Under the pieces are notes generated by a model. That model ran no database searches. It was not told the DNA's origin and saw only the letters and a program-made list of their open reading frames with translations. From Thermoanaerobaculia bacterium (GTDB lineage Bacteria > Acidobacteriota > Thermoanaerobaculia > Multivoradales > Multivoraceae): a DNA stretch of 64,000 bases. Every line of letters starts with the position of its first letter. Position 1 is the stretch's first letter. Positions 43,306-52,609 of this stretch are shown here, piece after piece. The translations under genes were made by a program, and so were the position numbers. The DNA lies in the NCBI GenBank assembly GCA_022822365.1, contig JAJEBV010000046.1:1-64000 (forward strand), given 5' to 3'.

Positions 43306-44792
43306 GCGACGCGGGACACGGGACCGACGCGCCGGTACGGGTACGGGTCGCGCCGTCGCCGACCGGCGATCCCCACGTCGGCACCGCCTACCAGGCGCTG
43401 GTCAACCTGGCCTTCGCGCGCAGCCGCGGCGGCGTCTTCGTGCTGCGGATCGAAGACACGGACCGCGCCCGGTCGAGCCGCGCGTCCGAGGCGGCGATTC
43501 TCGACGCCCTGCGCTGGCTGGGTCTGGACTGGGACGAGGGACCGTACCGCCAGAGCGAGCGACTGGACCTGTACCGATCGGAAGTCGACCGCCTGCTCGC
43601 GGCGGGTAGCGCCTACCGCTGCTTCTGCACGCGGGAGCGGCTCGACGAGATGCGCCGGGAGAACCGCGCCGAGCAGCGCTTCCCGGGCTATGACCGCCGT
43701 TGCCGGAGCCTGCCGGTTGCCGAGTCCGAGCGCAGGGCGGCGGCGGGAGAGCCTCACACGATTCGCCTGGCGATGCCGACCGAAGGCGAATGCGTCATGC
43801 AGGACCTCCTGCGCGGCGAGATCCGGCGCGAGTGGGAGCTGATCGACGACCAGGTCATCCTCAAGGCCGACGGCTATCCCACCTACCACCTGGCCTGCAC
43901 CGTCGACGACCACGCGATGGGAATCAGCCACGTGATCCGCGGCGAGGAGTGGATCAACTCCCTGCCGAAGCACCTGCGGCTCTACGAGGCGCTGGGCTGG
44001 GAGCCGCCCGTGTTCTGCCACCTGCCGCTGCTGCGCAACAACGACGCGAACCGCTCCAAGCTCTCGAAGCGCCGCAATCCGACCTCGATCACCTGGTTCC
44101 GGGATGCCGGTTTCCTGCCCGAGGCGTTGCTGAACTTCCTGGGGCTCATGGTGTCCAGCCGGTCGGAGGGCGAAGAGAAGTTCAGCTTCGAGGAGCTCGC
44201 CAACGGCTTCCGGTTCGAGGACATCTCGCTCGGAGGTCCCGTCTTCGACCTCGACAAGCTGCGCTGGCTCAACGCCCGCTACTTGCGAGAGGACTACGAC
44301 GCGGCCGGTCTCGCCGGTCTCGTCCGCGACTGGTCGATGGGGTCGGAGCGGCTCGCCGCCATCGCCGCTCTAGCCCAACCGCGCCTGGAGACCCTGGGCG
44401 ACTGGGGGCGGCTGACGAGCTTCCTGTTCGTCGATGCGCCTGCCGTCGAGCGTGAGAAGCTGGCCGTCAAGGGTCTGGAAGAGGCCCAGGTGGCGGAAGC
44501 GCTCCAGTTCATGCTGTGGACGCTGGAACGCGAGCAGACCTTCACCGCCGAGGTCGTCCAGGGCCACTTCCGGCGCCTGTCCGAAGCGTTGGACGTCAGC
44601 CTGCGCAACCTGACCCGGCCCTTCTACGTCGCCATGTCCGGCGAGACCGCTTCGCTGCCGCTGTTCCAGTCGATGGAGATCCTCGGCCCCGACCTGGTGC
44701 GCGCTCGCATCCGCCGAGCCATCGAAGCGCTGGGCGGCATCTCCGGCAAGCGGATGAAGAAGCTGCAGAAGCGCTTCGACGAGTTGGCCTGA
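43302..44792 (+). CDS. gltX: Glutamyl-tRNA synthetase
   Basis: The 496-residue class I enzyme has its HIGH-type motif in VAPSPTGDPHVGTAYQAL (about 14-31) and its KMSKS-type motif as RSKLSKRRNP. RIEDTDRARS is the usual glutamate-site block. Cys residues in YRCFCTRERL and YDRRCRSL resemble the zinc site of bacterial GluRS. It charges tRNA-Glu, supplying both translation and the hemA reaction of this genome's C5 heme pathway. Start ATG 43302 overlaps the TPR stop. A glnS gene also lies in the window, so this GluRS is probably the discriminating type. Confidence 0.94.
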   Translation: MSDAGHGTDAPVRVRVAPSPTGDPHVGTAYQALVNLAFARSRGGVFVLRIEDTDRARSSRASEAAILDALRWLGLDWDEGPYRQSERLDLYRSEVDRLLAAGSAYRCFCTRERLDEMRRENRAEQRFPGYDRRCRSLPVAESERRAAAGEPHTIRLAMPTEGECVMQDLLRGEIRREWELIDDQVILKADGYPTYHLACTVDDHAMGISHVIRGEEWINSLPKHLRLYEALGWEPPVFCHLPLLRNNDANRSKLSKRRNPTSITWFRDAGFLPEALLNFLGLMVSSRSEGEEKFSFEELANGFRFEDISLGGPVFDLDKLRWLNARYLREDYDAAGLAGLVRDWSMGSERLAAIAALAQPRLETLGDWGRLTSFLFVDAPAVEREKLAVKGLEEAQVAEALQFMLWTLEREQTFTAEVVQGHFRRLSEALDVSLRNLTRPFYVAMSGETASLPLFQSMEILGPDLVRARIRRAIEALGGISGKRMKKLQKRFDELA

Positions 44793-44825
44793 CGCAGCCC
44801 CGGTGTCGGTGCGCCGTGTCGGTGC

Positions 44826-44927
44826 GCCGGCCTTCTGGCCGGCTGGGTTCGCGGGTCTTCTGACCCGCTGCCGCCGAAGGCGGCCAGGAGCACGCGCCGC
44901 GAAGCGGCGACCTTCTTGCGACGCAAG
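44826..44927. repeat. Palindromic intergenic element, copy 3 (five hairpins)
   Basis: Consecutive perfect hairpins: GCCGGCC-TTCT-GGCCGGC (44826-44843), GCGGGTC-TTCT-GACCCGC (44851-44868), GCCGCC-GAA-GGCGGC (44870-44884), CGCCGC-GAA-GCGGCG (44895-44909) and CTTGCG-A-CGCAAG (44915-44927). This is the fullest version of the family. It fills most of the 164-bp gap between gltX and the convergent RES gene, so termination is a plausible use. Confidence 0.75.
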
Positions 44928-44956
44928 CGTGCATGTCGGCGAAAGACCTGCTTCCC

Positions 44957-45454
44957 TCAGGAAAGCCGCCCCTCATCGTCGATCAGGACGACCCTGCCGG
45001 GCGGCTCGGAACCCCACCTCCAAAGCACGAGATTGAGGTCGTCCGGCCCTGTTCCGCGCGCGAAACTCCGTACCAGCATTCCGACTTGTCCCGCAGCGAT
45101 CAGCCGATCCGCCAGGGCCTGCGACGAAGGGACTGCTCCTTCGAGCATCTCCGACTCCCAAGCCTCACACAGCAACTCGGAATCGGTCACGCCGAAGGCA
45201 GTTCGCTCGGCTTCGTCCCGCGAATCGAACACCGGTTCCGCGTCGACCTCGTAGGCGCAGAGAGTCAGAGGTTGCATTGGTCGGCCAAGCGGCTGCGCTT
45301 CTCGGATGGCGGTCAGTAGCGTGAGGGACGTGTAGAGCGCCGACACGCCGCGACGGTTGAAGCGGCCGCCATGGCGCCGCGCGCCCTCACCTGACAGCGG
45401 CGCCCATGACCATTGAGGATTGTGGGCCCGATAGACGACCCCTCGGAACCGCAT
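44957..45454 (-). CDS. RES-domain toxin (NAD+ phosphorylase-like)
   Basis: The 165-residue protein shows the RES domain pattern. VYRAHNPQWSWAPLSGEGAR is followed by GGRFNRRGVSALYTS (about 29-43, with the conserved Arg and Ser) and LTAIREAQP (conserved Glu). The C-terminal NLVLWRWGSEPPGRVVLID closes the fold. RES toxins of this type degrade NAD+ by phosphorolysis, causing growth arrest until neutralised by an Xre/MbcA antitoxin, which is exactly the upstream neighbour (14 bp gap, same strand). Confidence 0.88.
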   Translation of the reverse strand: MRFRGVVYRAHNPQWSWAPLSGEGARRHGGRFNRRGVSALYTSLTLLTAIREAQPLGRPMQPLTLCAYEVDAEPVFDSRDEAERTAFGVTDSELLCEAWESEMLEGAVPSSQALADRLIAAGQVGMLVRSFARGTGPDDLNLVLWRWGSEPPGRVVLIDDEGRLS

Positions 45455-45468
45455 CGGCAGTTAGGTCC

Positions 45469-45819
45469 CTACGCGTAGCCGCCCGCCGCGACTCGGTCGA
45501 GATAGGCATGGACGTGCTCGGCCCTACCTTCCCGCAGCAGCAGGTCCGCGGTGGCTCCACCGAAACCCGGCAGCGGCTCCGCGCGAAACCAGGCGTAGGC
45601 CGCAAGCGGCGATCCAGTCTCGGCTTCGACGCGGTTCAGAATCTCCAGCATCTGGCGGAGACGGACCTGGGTCTTTCGGGCCCTGATCCGTGAGGCACGC
45701 GAGAGGGCGTCACGCCCCAAACCAAGTGTGCCTGCGATCTCCGCCTTCGTCGTGCGCAGTTCGGCGGCGATGAGTACTGGTGAGAAGACCTGATCTTCGA
45801 CGAGTTCCTGGAAACGCAT
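45469..45819 (-). CDS. Xre/MbcA/ParS-type antitoxin
   Basis: I take ATG 45819 (116 aa) as the start. An in-frame ATG 27 nt upstream lies partly within the -10 box. The N-terminal half is a helix-turn-helix-like region (TTKAEIAGTLGLGRDALSRA, about 24-43). The C-terminal half (about 75-114) matches the MbcA/ParS toxin-binding domain, with AYAWFRAEPLPGFGGATADL and LLREGRAEHVHAYLDRV. It should bind and inhibit the RES toxin and repress its own promoter. Confidence 0.85.
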   Translation of the reverse strand: MRFQELVEDQVFSPVLIAAELRTTKAEIAGTLGLGRDALSRASRIRARKTQVRLRQMLEILNRVEAETGSPLAAYAWFRAEPLPGFGGATADLLLREGRAEHVHAYLDRVAAGGYA

Positions 45820-45844
45820 CTCGAAACCCCACGGTTCGTGACGC

Positions 45845-45850
45845 ATTATA
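45845..45850 (-). promoter_or_regulatory. Consensus -10 box of the RES/Xre operon
   Basis: A perfect TATAAT on the minus strand, 26-31 nt upstream of ATG 45819. It stands out in GC-rich DNA. No convincing -35 hexamer is visible 16-18 bp further up. Transcription would start near 45838, giving a leader of about 19 nt. Confidence 0.55.
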
Positions 45851-45884
45851 GCGTGATTCTGCGTGTCCGCCGTGGAGGCGAGGC

Positions 45885-47588
<1,704 letters not shown>

Positions 47589-47606
47589 GGCGGGCGGCCG
47601 GGGGCG

Positions 47607-47627
47607 CTTTGCTGCGAAGCAGCGAAG
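47607..47627. repeat. Hairpin in the glnS leader
   Basis: CTTTGCTGC-GAA-GCAGCGAAG (one G-T pair) sits 18 bp upstream of the glnS ATG. The GAA loop is like the palindromic elements elsewhere. It could affect glnS translation; no direct evidence. Confidence 0.35.
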
Positions 47628-47651
47628 GTTATCGCGGCCGGCGATCCGTCG

Positions 47652-48356
47652 TCAGCCGTCGAAGCGGTAACCCAGCCCGTGCACCGTCACGATGAACGCC
47701 GGCCGGCCCGGATTCGGCTCCACCTTCTGCCGCAGCGACGACACGTGCACGTCGACGGTGCGGGTCGTCGGCGTCGCGTCGTAGCCCCAGACCTCGTCGA
47801 GCAGGCGGTCGCGGTCGTGGACCTGCCCGCGGTGCTCGATCAGGAACCTGAGCAGCCGGTACTCGAGCGCCGAGCAGGCGACTTCGGACTCGGCGCCGCC
47901 GTCGTCGATACGCCACACCCGGGCGCTGTCGAAGTCGACGCGGATGTCGCCGAAGCGGTACGTGCCGGCGGCCGCCGTCGCTCCGGCCTGGCTGCGTCGC
48001 AGCAGCGCCTCGACCCGCGCCAGCAACTCCAACGTCTCGAACGGCTTCGCGAGGTAGTCGTCGGCGCCGAGCTTGAGACCGAGTACGCGGTCGACGAGTT
48101 CGTTGCGGGCGGTGAGCATGAGAATCGGCGTCGACGTGCCGCCCTGGCGCAGATCGCGACAGACGTCGAAACCGTTCTTGCCCGGCAGGTTGACGTCGAG
48201 CAGGACGAGGTCGAAGCTGCCGTCCGCGGCCAGCCGCTGCCCCGAGGGGCCGTCACCTGCGACCTCGACGTCGTAGCCCTCCGCGGCCAGCCGGTCGCGC
48301 AGGGTGCGGGCAAGGCTCGGCTCGTCCTCGACCAGGAGCAGGCGCCGGGACGTCAT
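47652..48356 (-). CDS. OmpR/PhoB-family response regulator
   Basis: The 234-residue protein has a receiver domain (about 5-118) with the acidic pair E10-D11, phosphoacceptor Asp54 (LVLLDVNLPG), Thr82 and Lys104 (YLAKPFE). A winged-helix DNA-binding domain (about 135-232) ends in TRTVDVHVSSLRQKVEPNPG and VHGLGYRF. Its ATG overlaps nothing upstream except the kinase's end: kinase stop and regulator start are in the opposite order of translation, with the regulator first and the kinase second (ATGA at 48353-48356). Likely targets are the paired secreted-protein genes at 50325 and 51076. Confidence 0.92.
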   Translation of the reverse strand: MTSRRLLLVEDEPSLARTLRDRLAAEGYDVEVAGDGPSGQRLAADGSFDLVLLDVNLPGKNGFDVCRDLRQGGTSTPILMLTARNELVDRVLGLKLGADDYLAKPFETLELLARVEALLRRSQAGATAAAGTYRFGDIRVDFDSARVWRIDDGGAESEVACSALEYRLLRFLIEHRGQVHDRDRLLDEVWGYDATPTTRTVDVHVSSLRQKVEPNPGRPAFIVTVHGLGYRFDG

Positions 48357-50164
48357 GCGGCGCTCGCCGGCAGCGAGACGCTGAACGTCGTGCGCCCGGG
48401 CTCGCTGTCCAGGGTGATCGAGCCGCCGTGCGCCTCGATCGTGTTGCGCGCGAGGCTCAGACCGAGTCCGGAGCCGGGCTGAGTACCCTCGGTTGCGGTC
48501 CGGCCGCGGACGAAGGGGTCGAAGATCCGGCGTTGCTCGGCCTTCGGGATGCCGGGGCCGCTGTCGGTGACGGCGATTGTGACCCGCCGCCGGTCGGGGT
48601 CATGGCTCGCGTCGACGCGCACCCGCACGGCGCCGTCGGCGTCCCGGCCGTACTTCGCCGCGTTGTGCAGGAGATTCATGAAGGCCGTGATCAGGGCGTC
48701 GCGGTCGCCCGGGATCAAGGGCAGGTCGTCCAGCCCTTCGACCTCCAGTTCGACACCGTTCTCCTCCAGGAACCAGGTCGATTCGGCCACTGTCGTTCGC
48801 AGCAGTTCGCCGGGGTCGATCTCGGCAGTCGCGTTCCGGGCCGAAGCGCGGCCGATGCCCGCCCACTGGAGCGCCTGCGCGACCAGCCGGGACAATCGGC
48901 GCCCCTCGCGTTCGATCATCTCGCCGTAGCCGCGGACGTCGTCGGGCCTGTGGACGATTCCCGCGCGCAGGTTCTCGCCCGCCGAACGGATCGCCTGAAG
49001 CGGAGTGTTCAGTTCGTGGGACACCCCGGCCACGAAATCGACCTGCTGGGCGGCGAGTGACTGCGCGCGTCGGGCGGAAACGAGGACCAGGCCGAAGCCC
49101 ACCGCGATCAGGGTCAGGACTCCGGAACTGACGTAGAGGTTCCGTCGGCGGGCGGCGCTCGTGGCCGCCTCAAGCGATCCGCTGCGATGGGTGATCCGAA
49201 CCTGCCAGGCTCCGGCGGACCGGTCCCGGTCGCGGCCGCCGTTGCGGCGTTCTCGTTCGGCGAGTGAGAAGCGACGCCGGTCGTCGCGGTCGTTCGGTCG
49301 GAAGCCCGGCCTGTCGCGGTCGCCCTGACGTTCGCGGAACGGTCGCGTCCGCAGCACCCGGAACTGGATGTCCGCTGCCCCGGATGGGATGGTGGACGTG
49401 CGCCCTGGAGCGCCTGCCGGGTCGGGAAAGACCTGGCGCGGCGCGGGGCCGGACACGTCGGTCACCGAAACCCGATAGGGCGGCTCCTCGCCGGGAGATA
49501 CGGCGCCGAAGTGCCGTTCGATCATCGCCGGGAGCATCTCCTGTTCGAGGACCGAGACGTCAACCCTGGCCACGATGAGACTGGTCGGTGGCCCGGGGCG
49601 GCCGCTCCGGATCCGCGTCGGTATCGGGATCACGAGCAAGTCGGTACGCTGCGTCGGCGTCAGACGACCGGGCGGCCGCAGCGCGCGTACCGCTTCCTCC
49701 AGGTCGGCGGGTGCCCCGCCGGGCTCCAGTCGCCCGCTGTCCTCGTCGAGCCGGAAGGCGTTGCGCGTTCCTTCCCGGCGGTTGGTCAGCACGAGCCAGG
49801 TTTCGTCGAGAGTGTGCGGGAAGGCCGCGTTTCTCCGCCAGTCGCGGACGACTCGCGCCAACAGTTCTTCGAACTGTGCCGGCTGCCCTGCCGTTGGAGC
49901 CCGGCCCGGCTCGGTCAGGGTCGCGACACGCAGGAGAGCGGTGTAGAGCTGAGCCAGGGGCGTCTCGATGTCCCCGGCAAGGAGCCGGCTCGATTCTTCC
50001 AGGTTGGCGCGCATCCGCTCGTTGGCGGCGGCGCTGAGTTCGCCGGTCCAGCGGTACTGGAGGACGGCGAGGGTCACGAGCAGGACGGAGGCGACCGCGG
50101 CGACGATCAGCGTCCAGCGGTTGCTCGAACCGGTCTTCAGTCCGGGAATGCGCCGGACAGCCAT
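48353..50164 (-). CDS. Membrane sensor histidine kinase with Arg/Asp-rich periplasmic insert
   Basis: The 603-residue kinase has TM1 about 18-36, a periplasmic domain about 37-344, and TM2 about 345-364. The H-box is VSHELNTPLQA (His383), and an ATPase domain follows with N (NLLHNAAKYG), G1 (DSGPGIP), F (FDPFVRG) and G2 (GSGLGLS) boxes. The HAMP domain is missing or minimal. The periplasmic part contains a striking Arg/Asp-rich tract (about 272-316, such as RDRPGFRPNDRDDRRRF), a candidate metal-, polyanion- or partner-binding segment. Read from the minus strand it precedes the regulator by coordinate, and their ends overlap by 4 nt. It is divergent from the c-type heme gene. Confidence 0.9.
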   Translation of the reverse strand: MAVRRIPGLKTGSSNRWTLIVAAVASVLLVTLAVLQYRWTGELSAAANERMRANLEESSRLLAGDIETPLAQLYTALLRVATLTEPGRAPTAGQPAQFEELLARVVRDWRRNAAFPHTLDETWLVLTNRREGTRNAFRLDEDSGRLEPGGAPADLEEAVRALRPPGRLTPTQRTDLLVIPIPTRIRSGRPGPPTSLIVARVDVSVLEQEMLPAMIERHFGAVSPGEEPPYRVSVTDVSGPAPRQVFPDPAGAPGRTSTIPSGAADIQFRVLRTRPFRERQGDRDRPGFRPNDRDDRRRFSLAERERRNGGRDRDRSAGAWQVRITHRSGSLEAATSAARRRNLYVSSGVLTLIAVGFGLVLVSARRAQSLAAQQVDFVAGVSHELNTPLQAIRSAGENLRAGIVHRPDDVRGYGEMIEREGRRLSRLVAQALQWAGIGRASARNATAEIDPGELLRTTVAESTWFLEENGVELEVEGLDDLPLIPGDRDALITAFMNLLHNAAKYGRDADGAVRVRVDASHDPDRRRVTIAVTDSGPGIPKAEQRRIFDPFVRGRTATEGTQPGSGLGLSLARNTIEAHGGSITLDSEPGRTTFSVSLPASAA

Positions 50165-50217
50165 GGGCGGCAGTGTAGCCGCAGGCAGCGCCAGGGAAAC
50201 CGCGTTGGCGCAGGGCT

Positions 50218-50257
50218 TTACAAGCGTTACAAACATCTTGCAGCGGCTTGATGACTG
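50218..50257. promoter_or_regulatory. Duplicated upstream box, copy 1
   Basis: A 40-bp block identical to 50971-51010, beginning TTACAAGCGTTACAAACATC. Within it TTAC-N5-TTAC forms a 9-bp direct repeat, similar in style to OmpR/CpxR-family sites. It lies between the divergent kinase (start 50164) and the heme protein gene (start 50325), so it could control both. Binding by the adjacent regulator is inferred. Confidence 0.55.
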
Positions 50258-50324
50258 GCCTCTGGAAGGTCCGTACGGTTCCTCGCGTTCGATTCCCGTC
50301 CCGCCAAAGGAGGAGCTGCCTGAA

Positions 50325-50939
50325 ATGAAGACACACCGGAACCGTTCGATCGTGTTCACGCGCACCTTGCTGCCTGGCCTGCTGCTCGTGGCCGCCGCTT
50401 CGTCCGCGAATTGCCAGGAGTGGGAGCGCCGCTCGGACGAGCGCTGGCCGCGCGGCGACGCGCGCGAGGAAATCGGCCCGGAAGCGCTGGCGGCGATGCG
50501 ACCGGTGCTCGAGCTCCAGGGCGACCCGCAGCGGGGCGAGGCCCTGTTCCGCGACCTCTGCGCGCGTTGCCACCTTGCCGGGGACATCGGCGGTGGACCG
50601 GGCCCGGATCTCTCCGGCGTCGGCGGCTGGAGTCCGGAGAGGCTCCTGCACGACCTTCTGAATCCGAACGCGGAGGTCGACGCCGACTATGCGAGCTACG
50701 TCGTCGAAACGGTGGAGGGCGAGGTGTTCTCCGGACTCCTGGCCGAGAGTCCAGGCGGCGACGTCATCCTGCTTGCTGCCGGAGGCACCGTGGTCAGAGT
50801 CCCCGGCAGGCGGATTCGAGAGGTGCGCAAGGACGACCTGTCCATGATGCCCGAAGGGCTGTTGGCTGGTCTCGAACCTGCGAACATGGCCGATCTGCTC
50901 GCGTTCCTGCGGCCCCCCGGGCAGCGAGACCGCAGGTAG
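50325..50939 (+). CDS. Secreted c-type heme protein (TIGR02603-like)
   Basis: The start ATG 50325 follows AAAGGAGGAG. The 204-residue product has a Sec signal (TRTLLPGLLLVAAASSA, cleavage near 28) and one heme site C79-A-R-C82-H83. GGGPGPDLSGVGGWSPERLL follows, and the C-terminal DDLSMMPEGLLAGLEP holds a likely axial Met. This layout matches the TIGR02603 heme-binding domain common in Planctomycetes, Verrucomicrobia and Acidobacteriota. It usually forms the C-terminus of large dehydrogenases; here it stands alone. Electron transfer in the periplasm is inferred. Confidence 0.82.
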   Translation: MKTHRNRSIVFTRTLLPGLLLVAAASSANCQEWERRSDERWPRGDAREEIGPEALAAMRPVLELQGDPQRGEALFRDLCARCHLAGDIGGGPGPDLSGVGGWSPERLLHDLLNPNAEVDADYASYVVETVEGEVFSGLLAESPGGDVILLAAGGTVVRVPGRRIREVRKDDLSMMPEGLLAGLEPANMADLLAFLRPPGQRDRR

Positions 50940-50970
50940 CCCGCTGGGGAACCCGGTTGGCGCAGGGTAC

Positions 50971-51010
50971 TTACAAGCGTTACAAACATCTTGCAGCGGC
51001 TTGATGACTG
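50971..51010. promoter_or_regulatory. Duplicated upstream box, copy 2
   Basis: Identical to 50218-50257 and at a similar distance (66 bp) from the next start codon. The resemblance extends on both sides: a preceding GTTGGCGCAGGG and a later GTTTGATTCCC versus GTTCGATTCCC. It therefore reflects a duplication of the whole upstream region. Confidence 0.55.
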
Positions 51011-51075
51011 ACCGGCGCGGCGACCCGTACTGTTTCTCCACGTTTGATTCCCAGCCCCCTTAGGAGGTGCTTGAC

Positions 51076-51588
51076 ATGAAGACATCCCTGAACCGTTCGA
51101 TCCGCATCGCCCGTACGCTGCTTCCCGCGCTGCTCGTCGTGGCCGCGACCGCATTCGCGGCCGCCGAGGAAGGTGAGGGCGCCAGGTCGAAGCGCGGCGC
51201 GCGCGGCGATTTCGCGGAGCGTGACGCCGAACGCATGGCCCGAGCGCTCCAGTTGACCGAATCCCAGCAGGAAGAGTGGCGCCGTCTGCGTGAGGAGCAC
51301 GACGCGAGCGTGCGGCCTCTGATGCGTCAGATGCGGGACGTCACGGAACGTCTCGAGACCGAGGCGAACCTCCAGAACCCCGACCCGACCGTCGTCGGGC
51401 AGTTGGAGCTCGACCGGCGGGGCATCGTGCGCCAGTTGAGAGAGTCGCGAACCCAGGTCGACGAGGACCTGGCGCGGCTGCTTGACCGCGACCAGACGAT
51501 CCGCTGGGAAGCCCTGCGGGAGAACGGCCGCGGTGGCTTCCGGGGACCCTTTGGCCCCGGCGGGCGCGGTCCTCGTCCTCGGAACTGA
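51076..51588 (+). CDS. Spy/CpxP-like periplasmic protein
   Basis: The start ATG 51076 follows TAGGAGG. The 170-residue product has a Sec signal (ARTLLPALLVVAATAFAAA) that closely resembles the one of the heme protein upstream. An all-helical region follows with the LTxxQ-type motif LQLTESQQEEWRRLREEHD (about 58-76), as in Spy, CpxP and zinc-resistance proteins. The tail is Gly/Arg/Pro rich (GGFRGPFGPGGRGPRP). Such proteins are periplasmic chaperones or feedback sensors for envelope-stress kinases, here presumably the neighbouring kinase. A strong terminator follows. Confidence 0.75.
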   Translation: MKTSLNRSIRIARTLLPALLVVAATAFAAAEEGEGARSKRGARGDFAERDAERMARALQLTESQQEEWRRLREEHDASVRPLMRQMRDVTERLETEANLQNPDPTVVGQLELDRRGIVRQLRESRTQVDEDLARLLDRDQTIRWEALRENGRGGFRGPFGPGGRGPRPRN

Positions 51589-51616
51589 ACCCGTACGCAG
51601 CCAGACTCCATTGCAT

Positions 51617-51647
51617 GGGCGGGCGTCCTTCGGGCGTCCGCCCTTTT
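51617..51647 (+). terminator. Factor-independent terminator after the Spy-like gene
   Basis: GGGCGGGCGTCC-TTCG-GGCGTCCGCCC followed by TTTT, a long GC stem with a tetraloop and one G-T pair, 28 bp after the stop codon. Confidence 0.8.
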
Positions 51648-51721
51648 CGTTGGCGGCGCTAGGATCGCGCCTCATCGATCAGTTCGGGCGGTGCGACAGG
51701 CCGCTTGGGGAGGCGCTTGGT

Positions 51722-52606
51722 ATGGCAGACGTTGCGTTCGTCGGACTTGGAGTCATGGGCTACCCGATGGCGGGCCACCTGGCGGTCGCCGGCCACCGGG
51801 TGACGGTGTACAACCGCACGGCGGCCAAGGCGGAGCAGTGGGTCGGAGAGCACGGCGGCAGGAGCGCCCCGACTCCGGCCGAGGCAGCGGCGGGCGCCGA
51901 GTTCGTCTTCTGCTGCGTCGGCAACGACGACGACGTGCGGGCGGTGACCCTGGCGCCTGGCGGCGCGCTGGAGGGCATGGCCGCGGGCAGCGTGCTCGTC
52001 GACCACACGACGGCGTCGGCGCGGCTCGCCCGCGAACTCGCGGGGGCCTGCGCGGAGAAGGACCTCGGCTTCGTCGACGCGCCGATCTCGGGTGGCCAGG
52101 CCGGCGCCGAGAACGGGGCGCTGACCGTAATGTGCGGCGGCGAGCCGGACGTCTTCGAGCGGGTGAACGCGATCATCGACTGCTACAGCCGCGCGGTCAC
52201 CCTGCTCGGCCCCGCCGGCAGCGGCCAGTTGACGAAGGCGGTCAACCAGATCTGCATCGCCGGCATCGTCCAGGGCCTCTCGGAGGGCATCCACTTCGCG
52301 GAGAAGGCCGGCCTCGATCCGCTGGAGGTGATCGGCGCGATCTCGACCGGCGCCGCCGGGTCCTGGCAGATGGACAACCGCGCCGAGACGATGGTCCAGG
52401 GCAAGTTCGACTACGGCTTCGCGGTTCAGTGGATGCGCAAGGACCTGGGGATCGCACTGGAGGAGGCGCGGCGGAACGGCGCCCACCTGCCCCTGGCCGC
52501 CCTGGTCGACCAGTTCTACAGCGAGGTCACCGCGCTCGGCGGCCAGCGCTGGGACACGTCGAGCCTGGTGGTGCGGCTGCGGGCGATGAGCGAGGGCGGC
52601 GGCTAG
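51722..52606 (+). CDS. 3-hydroxyisobutyrate-dehydrogenase-family NAD(P) oxidoreductase
   Basis: The 294-residue beta-hydroxyacid dehydrogenase has the Rossmann start VAFVGLGVMGYPMAGHLAVA (about 4-23), the substrate block DAPISGGQAGAENGALTVM, and the catalytic Lys in GSGQLTKAVNQI. Substrates of the family include 3-hydroxyisobutyrate, tartronate semialdehyde and succinic semialdehyde (glyoxylate/GHB type). A tartronate or glyoxylate link with the glcDE genes elsewhere in the window is possible but speculative. Start ATG 51722 coincides with the first strand. Confidence 0.87.
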   Translation: MADVAFVGLGVMGYPMAGHLAVAGHRVTVYNRTAAKAEQWVGEHGGRSAPTPAEAAAGAEFVFCCVGNDDDVRAVTLAPGGALEGMAAGSVLVDHTTASARLARELAGACAEKDLGFVDAPISGGQAGAENGALTVMCGGEPDVFERVNAIIDCYSRAVTLLGPAGSGQLTKAVNQICIAGIVQGLSEGIHFAEKAGLDPLEVIGAISTGAAGSWQMDNRAETMVQGKFDYGFAVQWMRKDLGIALEEARRNGAHLPLAALVDQFYSEVTALGGQRWDTSSLVVRLRAMSEGGG

Positions 52607-52609
52607 CGT

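Noticed and set aside
41967..44792. A 941-codon frame joining sequence before gltX
   Set aside because: The N-terminal half is the Arg/Pro shadow of the TPR gene; gltX starts at 43302 in an ATGA overlap.
45820..45846. ATG 45846 as the antitoxin start
   Set aside because: It shares bases with the TATAAT box and would lie upstream of the expected transcript start.
50285..50306. tRNA-like 3' end (TTCGATTCCC then GCCA)
   Set aside because: The flanking bases do not form T or acceptor stems, and the block recurs in the duplicated promoter region with changes, so it is leader sequence.
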